Positions 56,690 to 64,000 of a DNA stretch of 64,000 bases are shown here, one piece after another. Made by a program: the position numbers and the translations under genes. How positions within the stretch are numbered: position 1 is the stretch's first letter; each line of letters opens with the position of its first letter. This DNA comes from Aptenodytes patagonicus. Taxonomy: Eukaryota; Chordata; Aves; Sphenisciformes; Spheniscidae. The stretch is from NCBI RefSeq assembly GCF_965638725.1, contig NC_134974.1:2936143-3000142 (forward strand). Reading direction: 5' to 3'. Below the pieces are notes generated by a model. That model had not been told where the DNA came from and did not search any database. It saw only the letters and a program-made list of their open reading frames with translations.

Positions 56690-58320
56690 CCCCCACTTCT
56701 GACGGTGGTGGTCTTGGGGTGCGGGGTCCTGAATTTGGGTGGGTGCGCCTGGGCTCGGGGGGTGCCAATCCAGTGCCCCCACTGGGGAATTTGGGGTGAA
56801 ACAGGGGTTGGCAGAGCACCCCCACCCCCATTGCCACAGGTGATGCCAGGCAGGGATTAGTGCCCCCCCCACCTTGAGGATTAAGGGGGGGCTCCAGACT
56901 GTGGCACATTACTCCCCACCCCCATGGCATTTTTGCCCCCGGGGGCTGCTGGTTTAGCCCTGACCCTCCACTCCCTCCCAGGTTATTATTGTAGGGCCTA
57001 CAGTAATCCCAGGGTGAGGGGTACAACCAAGGGCCAAATGGGGGTGATGCCTGGGGGGGGGGGGGGGGGGGTGTCACGCAGCTTCGTTAACAAGACTCTC
57101 AACCTCCAAATGAGGGTGTTTTAATGAAGGGGGGAAACCGAGGCAGCACCTCCCCGGGCACCCATGGGTGCCCCCCCCAGCAGGTTTCAGGGGCCAAGTG
57201 GGGGCACTGCCCCGCTCCAGCGTCTCCACCACCCCACGGGTGCTCACAACGTGGTCCGAGTGTCCTGGGAGTGGGCACGGGTGGGCGCAGGGACCTGCAG
57301 GAGGGACAGAGGGGACAGCGAGGGGCGGCACTGTGCACCCTGTGCCCCCCCCCCCAATGCACTGCGAGCCCCATAGCACTGCGGGCATGAGGACCCCCAG
57401 GGTGGGCAGGGGGGGGTCTCCAAGGACACGAGGACCCCCAAGGTGAGCAAAGGGGCACCGAGACCCCCATGACACCATGGGGACACTAAGGTGGGCGGGG
57501 GCACCGAGTCCTCACGCCTCCCCTCCCGCTGCCCCCCCCCCCCCCCCCCCCGGACCCCCCAGCAGCGAGGGGGGGCGGCGCTCGGGGAAGCGGGCGGAGC
57601 CGAGCCGGGCTTGAGTGATGCGGACGCCCCGCCCACCGCCCGATCCCCGCCCACCGCCTCGCCCAGGCCCCGCCTCCGGCCCCGCCCAGCGGCCGACGCG
57701 CGCCCACGTCTCGGGTGGAGCGGGTCGGGGGGGGCAGGAGCTGCCCCCCCCCCCCCCGCCAGGACGCGTGGGTCCCCGCGTCCCCCCCACCGGGTCCGGC
57801 AGCGAGGCGCAGCCCGGGCCCCTCCCAGGACTCCCTGGTCCCCAGGGGTGTGTGCACACGCGTGTTGGCCGCGGGGGGGCGGTGTGTGTGCACACGCGTG
57901 TTGGCGTGAGCGGCGGGGGGTGACACGGCCCCCCCCCCCCCCCGTGTCCCCCCCGGCTGCCACATTCCTCCCGCCCACGGGCAGCAGCTGCGCGGGGCGG
58001 GGGCGGCGGCGGGGCACGATCCTCGCACGGGCAGGGGCACACGCGTGTGCGTGGCGCCGGCGCCGGTTCCCCCCCCCCCCTCGCCGGGGCACGCGTCACC
58101 GCTGGCACCGCCGGCAGGGAACTGGGGCAACTGGGAGGACTGGGCCGCCCCGGGCAGCGGGGCCGGGGCGGCGGGGGCCGCACGCCTGGGTCCCCCGTGG
58201 GGCCGGGGCGGGGGCCGAGCACGTGGCGCCTGCGCCCGCGTCATCTGTTTGCTCAGCTTGGGGGGCAGCGGGGGGGGGGACAGCGGGGGGCACAGCCTGG
58301 GTAAACAACCGCCCCCCAAC
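56690..58320. other. Spacer between KCNJ9 and ATP1A2
   Basis: No gene recognised; human IGSF8 would be expected here. 57600-57720 holds several CCCCGCCC GC boxes. 57848-57905 has a tandem pair of GTGTGCACACGCGTGTTGGC. G and C runs of 15-22 bases occur at about 57055, 57535 and 57935. Confidence 0.6.
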
Positions 58321-58329
58321 CGGCCTCGG

Positions 58330-59245
58330 CGTGCCTGGCCCCGACTGGGACAGGCTGGGGGCACTGGGGGGACTGGGGGGACTGGGACAGGCTGGGGGCA
58401 CTGGGGGGGACTGGGACAGACTGGGGGCACTGGGACGGACTGGGGACACTGGGGGGACTGGGACAGACTGGGGGCACTGGGGTGGACTGGGGGAACTGGG
58501 GGACTGGGATGGACTGGGGGCACTGGGGGGACTGGGACAGGCTGGGGGGACTGGGGTGGACGGGGGGGCACTGGGACAGACTGGGGGGACTGGGGTGGGC
58601 TGGGGGCGCTGGGACAGACTGGGGGAACTGGGGTGGGCTGGGCGCACTGGGACAGACTGGGGGCACTGGGACAGGCTGGGGGCACTGGGGGGGACTGGGA
58701 CGGACTGGGGACACTGGGGTGGACTGGGGGCACTGGGGCAGACTGGGGGTGCTGGGGATACTGGAGGTCACTGGGGTGGGCTGGGAGATGGTGGGGCAGA
58801 TGGGGGGGACTGGGAGAGGCCAGGGCATACTGGAGAGGCTGGGGCATATTGGGATGGACTGGGAGGTGCTGGGGAAGATGGGCAGACTAGGCAGTACTGG
58901 GACAGACTGGGGCAGGCTGGGAGGGACTGGGACAGACGGGGTGCTGGCACAGCGTGGGGGCACTGGTCCAGACTGGGGATACTGGGCTACAGCGGGGGTG
59001 CAGGGCTGGACTGGTGTGACTGGGGCGGACTGGGGATACTGGGCTACAGCGGGGGTGCAGGGCTGGACTGGTGGGACTGGGGCGGACTGGGGATACTGGG
59101 CTACAGCGGGGGTGCAGGGCTGGACTGGTGTGACTGGGGCGGACTGGGGATACTGGGCTACACTGGGAATGTGAGGCTGGACCGGGGGAACTGGTGCAGC
59201 AGGCTGGGGTGTGGGGATGCTGGGCGCACTGGTGCGGACTGGTGG
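58330..59245 (+). repeat. GGGACTGGGACAGGCTGGGG minisatellite upstream of ATP1A2
   Basis: About 45 copies of a 16-20 base unit; from 58950 the copies are organised in a higher-order unit of about 60 bases containing GGGGATACTGGGCTACAGCG, repeated four times. A 673-codon open frame through it is a repeat artefact. Confidence 0.95.
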
Positions 59246-59509
59246 CGCTGGTGCAGGGGGCTGTGGGCCCCACGGCCGTGCCCCCCCCATGCCCTTGAGC
59301 TGCCCTTGACGGTTGCTATGGCGACTAAGCCGGACCCTGGGGGGCGGCGGGGGGGAGCAGGGAAGGGGGGGTGTACTGGGAGGGGACCTCGGAGCGGGAC
59401 TGGGGGCACTGGGGCTGCGGGGCAGGACTGGAGGCGGGAGGGAAGGGGAGCAGGGAGGGTGGTCTTGGGGGGGGCACTGGGGGGGGGGGGGGTAGGGGGT
59501 GTCAGAACC

Positions 59510-59715
59510 TGACACCGGGCACCGTTCCGGCACAAACGTGTCCCCGGGCACAACCGTGTCCCTGGGCACAGCCACCCTGGGTACAGCCGGTCCCCGGGCA
59601 CAGTCGGCCATAGGCACAGTCAGTCCCCCGGGCACAACCGTGTCCCTGGACACAGCCAGCCCGGGCACAGCCGGTTCCCGGGCACAGCCGGTCCTCGGGC
59701 ACAGACCCCCCCGGA
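59510..59715 (+). repeat. CCGGGCACAGCC repeat
   Basis: About twelve copies of a 14-18 base unit, CCCGGGCACAACCGTGTCCC and CCGGGCACAGCCGGT, followed by a C run of about 20. Confidence 0.88.
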
Positions 59716-59739
59716 ACAGCCCCCCCCCCCCCCCCCCCG

Positions 59740-60482
59740 CCTGGCCTTTCCCCGGCTAATTTTAGCCGTCCCGCGTTCCCGGTTGCTGCCCGGTGGCACC
59801 AGCGTCCCCGGCCGGGGCAGGGCCGGCCGGGGCAGGAACATACTGGGAGAACCGGGGACACGCCGGAGTGGGGACCAGCCCCCCCCCCCCCCCCCCCCCG
59901 AAACTGCCCCCCTCCTGGGGTCACCCCCTGCTCTGGGGGGGCTGCAGGGAGGGACCCAGGCGTCCGGGCGGCCCCTGCCCCCCTTCCCCCCACCCCAAGC
60001 CCTGGGGTCAGCGTGGGGGGCCCGGACGCCGGGGTCCCCTGCGCCCCCCCCCAGCCTTGGGGTCAGCGGGGCGGTCAGGAGGGGGCGCCCCCCCCCGGCC
60101 CGGACACCTGCGTTCCCAGCGCTCGGCCGGGACCCGCCACCGCCCCGGCCGCCTGGGTCCCACGGCCGCCTCCGGGGGGGGTGTCTGTGTGTGCGTGACC
60201 GGGAGGGGCCCGGAGACCCCCCAGCACGGCCGGGGGGCGCGGGAGGAGCCCCCTCCATAACGTGGGGGGGGACCGGAGAGGGGGTCCGGGGCGGGGGAGG
60301 AGGGTCCGGGTCCGGCCAGGAGGGGCCGGGGGGATGGAGGGGGGGGCGGGGGGGGGGGGGGGGGGCCGGCCCGGCCGGGTGGGCGGGGGGGGCCGGGCCG
60401 GGCGGGGCCCGGGAGGGTTTTTCTCGGCCGCCGCCGCCGCCACCCCCGAGTGCCCCGGGCCGAGAGCAGCGACGGCAGCGCC
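59740..60482 (+). promoter_or_regulatory. ATP1A2: ATP1A2 CpG-island promoter and 5' UTR
   Basis: CpG-dense DNA immediately upstream of the ATP1A2 ATG with long G runs near 60350 and a GCC repeat (TCGGCCGCCGCCGCCGCCAC) at about 60424. The transcription start is not resolved. Confidence 0.55.
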
Positions 60483-63400
60483 ATGGGCAGAGGGGTGAGT
60501 AGGGGCGGCCCGGGGCACCCGCTGCCCCGCCACCCGCCCACGCGGGGCACCCACCCACGCAGGGCACCCACCTCCCTCCCCCGGAGCGCCCAGCCGTGCG
60601 GGCACCCACCAGCTGCCAGCCGGCACCCACCCACGCGGGGCACCCACATCACCCACCTGCTGCCAGCCGGCACCGACCCACGCGGGGCACCCACATCACC
60701 CACCCGCTGCCAGCCGGCACCCGGCCAGGCGGGGCACCCACCCCCGGGGCACCCACCCGTGTGGACAGCTGCCCGCTGCCAGGCGGCACCCACCCACGCA
60801 GGGCACCCACATCACCCACCCGCTGCCACCCGTGGACGCTCTCCCTGCCGGGCCATGCCCCCGGCACCCACCCACGGGCGTCCTGCAGCCCACGGCCCCC
60901 ACGCCCCCCCGCCGCTACCCCCAGGGTCCCACTGCCAACCCCGCCCCCGCCTCGATGCCACTGCCCCCCCCACCTCCCCCCCGCCACCCTGGAGTCCCAC
61001 TGCCACCCCTCCCCGGTCTCGAGTGACCCCCGACACGGGTGAGCAGCTGCCTGGACGCTTGGGTCCCCCCGTTTCGGGGAAGGAATGCGGGGGGGGGGGG
61101 GAGAAGGGTCCCCCATGGTGGGGAAACTGAGGCACGGAGCCGGGGTGCCCCCGCGGAGGAACCCCCCCCTAGTGCCCCATCCCCCACCCGTGCCCGTGGC
61201 CCCATGCCCGTGACACTGGCTGCTCAGCACCAGGGTCCCACGGTGCCGTGGCAACGGCCGCGGGGGGGCCCTGAGCCGGGGCTGGCGCTTCGCCCGGCAG
61301 CCCCCGTCCCACCGGGACCCCCCCGTCCCGCCTGGCATGGCCGGGACAACCCCCCCCACCCCCCCCCCACGCAGGAACCTCGTGGCCCCTGGGCACCCAC
61401 CCAAAGGTGGGGGGGACCCCGGAGGATGTGGGACAGGGGTCCCCCCCCCACGGGTGCCCCCCCACGGGTGTCCCCCCGTCACCTCCTGGCAGGCTGCTCT
61501 CAGGGAAATGCCGGGACACACAACACGCATGACACCCCCCACCCAGTGCCACCCTCCTGCCACCCCCCCAAAATCCCGGGGTGCCCACAGCGACTGGGAC
61601 CCCCCCACACCCGTGCAAAGCCAAAGTGTCCCCGCGTGGGGTGCTGGGGTCCCCAGTGTCCATGGGGGGGGCAGGCAGCAGACCCCCCCCACGCGTGGGG
61701 GTGCCCTGTGGGGGGTGGGTGTGGGTGCCCCCCATGTCCCCATCCCCGCGGTAACACGACCCCTCCGCTCCCGGCCGTTGTTCTTGGCACTGGGGCTGTT
61801 TTCCATGACCGCATCGGCCCCCCCGGCCCCCCCGGCCCCGTGCTGGGGCACCCGCCACCCCCCCCGGCCCCTGCCTGCTCCTGCCAACCTCCCGCCCGGC
61901 AGGCAGAGCCACCGCGGACGTGCCACCAGGCCCTGCCAGGCCTGGGGGACCCCCTGCTGCGGGCAGCAGGGGGGGTCTAGGGGGGGGGCCGTGTCACCCC
62001 CCCTCCACAAGGAGAGCGGGCAGGGCTGCCTGTCTCCTGCCTGCAGCGGCACCCCTGCCTCTCCATGATGCCCTTGGTGTTGGCGGTGTGTTCCTCTCCC
62101 CGGCTTGTGGGGACCCCCCCACGGCCGCAGTGACCCCCCCCACGGCCACAGTGACACCCCCGTGGCCCTGGGGACACCCCCATGACCACAGCGACACCCC
62201 TACAGCCCCAGGGACAGTGACTCCCCCACGGCCACAGTGCCACCCCCGTGACCACAGTGACTCCCCCCATGACCTCGGGCCCCCCCCCATGGACAAAGTG
62301 ACACCTCTGTGGCCCTGGGGACCCCCCCACGGCCACAGTGACACCCCCACCTTCGCTGCCACCCCCACCCATGGTGCCCCCCCCCCCCCCAACTTGGGAC
62401 ATCCCCCCCCCCCCACGCCTGTGGTGCCCCCCATGCCCATGCTGCCACTGGTGCCTGCAGTCCCCCCTGTGCTCACGGTGACGCCCTGTACCCTCGATGA
62501 TGCCTGTGGCCACGGTGACCCCCATGCTGGCAGTGACATCCATGCCCATGGTAATGCCCATGCCCACGGCGAGGGCCGTGCCGCCGGCGGTGCCAGCCGC
62601 GCCGGCGGTGCCAGCATGCCCACGGGGTCCCGCGCCCGCAGGCCGGCCGGGAGTACTCGCCCGCTGCCACCACCTCCGAGAACGGGGGCGGCAAGAGGAA
62701 GCAGAAGGAGAAGGAGCTGGATGAGCTGAAGAAGGAGGTCAACTTGGTGAGGAGGGGACCGGGGGGACACCGGGGATGGCTGACCGTGCCACCCCGGCTG
62801 GGGTGACGCGGGTGACGTGTGCCCGGCAGGACGATCACAGGCTGTCCCTGGATGAGCTGGGCAGGAAGTACCAGGTGGACCTGTCCCGGGTGAGATGTCC
62901 CCATGTCCCACTCTCGATGCCACCTCCAGCATCCCACATCCCTCCTGTCCCCATGGGTGACACCCAGCTGTGCCCCTTGTCCCCTCCCAGCATCCTGAAT
63001 CCCTCCTGCCCCCGTGGGTGACCCCTGGCCATGCCCTCCATCCCCTCCTGGCACCCTGCATCCCTGTCCCCGTGGGTGACACTGAGCTGTGCCCTCCGTC
63101 CCCTCCTGGCATCCCACATCCCTGTCCCTGTGGGGGACACCCAGCCATGTCCCCTGTCCCTTCCTGGTACCTTGTCCCCATGGGTGACCCCTGGTTGTGC
63201 CCTCTATCCCTTTCTGGCACCCCACATCCCTGTCCCCCATGGGTGACACCCAGCCATGTCCCCTGTCCCCTCCCGCCACCCTGTACCCATGAGTGACCCC
63301 TGGCCATACCCCCTGTCCCCTCCTGTCCCCATGAGTCCCCCGGCCATGCCCTCCGTAGCCCCACAGATCCCCAGGGTGCGCTGGCCATGGTACCCTGCCC

Positions 63401-63720
63401 TCCCAGACCCATGGGGTGTCCCCTGGCTGGCACCCCCATCGCCTCCCACCCCCCAGACTCCCCCCCCCACCCTGTCCCCAGGTGACAGCGTGTGGCCCCC
63501 CTCCCCCCCCCCCGCAGGGCCTGACCAACGCGCGGCGGCCGAGATCCTGGTGCAGGACGGCCCCAATGCCCTGACGCCCCCCCCACCACCCCCGAGTGGG
63601 TCAAGTTCTGCCGCCAGCCTCTTCGGGGGCTTCTCCATCCTGCTCTGGATCGGGGCCATCCTCTGCTTCCTGGCCTACGGCATCCAGGCTGCCATGGAGG
63701 ACGAGCCCTCCAACGACAAC
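60483..63720 (+). CDS. ATP1A2: Na+/K+-ATPase alpha-2 subunit, first four coding exons (continues past the right edge); apparent indels in exon 4
   Basis: Glial and muscle sodium pump catalytic subunit. Exons 60483-60494 (MGRG), 62642-62746, 62830-62889 and 63518-63720, with the donor at 63721. The first three read [32 protein letters not shown] and [20 protein letters not shown], matching human alpha-2 ([15 protein letters not shown]) rather than alpha-1 or alpha-3. Exon 4 encodes [34 protein letters not shown] and [20 protein letters not shown], the start of the first membrane helix, ending EDEPSNDN. It does not hold one frame: one G appears missing near 63534, one C near 63557-63564, and one C surplus near 63632. 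The net change is one base from the usual 204-base exon, and all lie in G/C runs. The encoded peptide is otherwise exact, so sequence error is the likely cause. Confidence 0.93.
60530..60850 (+). repeat. GGGGCACCCACCCACGC minisatellite in ATP1A2 intron 1
   Basis: About eight copies of a unit of about 45 bases combining CACCCACCCACGCGGGGCAC and CCACCTGCTGCCAGCCGGCA, starting shortly after the first donor. Confidence 0.9.
60850..62100 (+). other. ATP1A2 intron 1, unrepetitive part
   Basis: GC-rich DNA with no recognised exon. It contains several C or G runs of 10-16 bases (near 61090, 61350 and 61855). Confidence 0.55.
62100..62360 (+). repeat. CACGGCCACAGTGACACCCC repeat in ATP1A2 intron 1
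   Basis: About eight copies of a 24-30 base unit alternating with GTGGCCCTGGGGACACCCCC. Confidence 0.88.
62895..63400 (+). repeat. CCCCATGGGTGACACCCAGC minisatellite in ATP1A2 intron 3
   Basis: About nine copies of a unit of about 50 bases with TGTCCCCTGTCCCCTCCTGG, CACCCCACATCCCTGTCCCC and ATGGGTGACCCC, filling the intron between exons 3 and 4. Confidence 0.9.
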
Positions 63721-63724
63721 GTGA

Positions 63725-64000
63725 GGGCACCCGGGGGCACGGGCATCGCGGGGACGTGGGCATTGGGGGGGCACGAGCATTGCAGGGGGCGCAGGCACCA
63801 TGGGGGGGCACGAGCACTGCAGGGGCATGGGCATCCTCGGAGGGGGCAGAAGCACCCTTGGGGGGGCACAGGCATCACGGGGCATGGGCATTGTGGGGTT
63901 CATGAGCACCCTGGGGTGCACAGGCATCACAGGGAGCACAGACGTTGCGGGGGCATGGGCACCTTGGTGTGCGCAAGCACTGGAGGGGGCACGGGCACCC
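63725..64000 (+). repeat. GGGGGCACGAGCATTGCAGG minisatellite in ATP1A2 intron 4
   Basis: Units of about 16-30 bases with GGGGGCACGGGCATC and GCACCCTTGGGGGG, running to the edge of the window. Confidence 0.88.

Noticed and set aside
57074-57480. Minus-strand frame of 134 codons between KCNJ9 and ATP1A2 as a remnant of IGSF8
   Set aside because: No Ig signature (paired cysteines with a core tryptophan and D-x-G-x-Y-x-C) is present.
57491-59512. A 673-codon plus-strand frame upstream of ATP1A2
   Set aside because: Begins in GC-rich spacer and runs through a GGGACTGGGACAGG array; no domain is visible.

Overview
The window looks like part of a bird microchromosome. It is extremely GC-rich, has compact genes with many introns under 150 bp, and is filled with tandem repeats and long G or C runs in almost every intron and spacer. 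I recognised no LINE, LTR, DNA-transposon or SINE copy by eye. The proteins are vertebrate and close to human orthologues. Bird is an inference from base composition, repeat style and gene order; the species is not identifiable.

Layout, left to right. (1) 610-3617 (+): 3' part of a V-ATPase catalytic subunit A gene, a probable paralogue of ATP6V1A. (2) 4706-6432 (+): a small three-exon gene for a secreted or GPI-anchored protein with one Ig V-like domain, not recognised. (3) 8495-9776 (+): a four-coding-exon PMP22/claudin-superfamily gene closest to LIM2 (lens MP20). (4) 11083-21121 (+): NECTIN4. (5) 22682-30241 (+): ARHGAP30. (6) 30800-35390 (+): USF1. (7) 37971-43021 (+): F11R (JAM-A). (8) 44874-46016 (-): KCNJ10 (Kir4.1), with a probable non-coding first exon near 51434-51600. 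(9) 54514-56608 (+): KCNJ9 (GIRK3/Kir3.3), with a probable non-coding first exon ending at 53437. (10) 60483-63720 (+): the first four coding exons of ATP1A2, continuing past the right edge.

Genes 4-10 correspond to human 1q23. NECTIN4-ARHGAP30-USF1-F11R keep the human order and orientation. KCNJ10-KCNJ9-ATP1A2 is inverted and abuts F11R, so the intervening human block (SLAM family, VANGL2, COPA, CASQ1 and others) is not between them here. TSTD1, PIGM and IGSF8 are not seen at their human positions. Functionally the set mixes junction adhesion (nectin-4, JAM-A), Rho regulation (ARHGAP30), a ubiquitous E-box factor (USF1), and glial/neuronal ion transport (Kir4.1, Kir3.3, Na,K-ATPase alpha2), flanked by a V-ATPase A subunit and a lens-type tetraspan.

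Three things deserve attention. A perfect 41-bp inverted repeat with a 1-nt spacer lies at 4497-4579. A family of alternating purine-pyrimidine arrays (potential Z-DNA) recurs in or beside at least seven genes. Apparent single-base frameshifts in NECTIN4 and ATP1A2 fall in G/C runs inside otherwise perfectly conserved exons, which points to consensus error rather than gene death.
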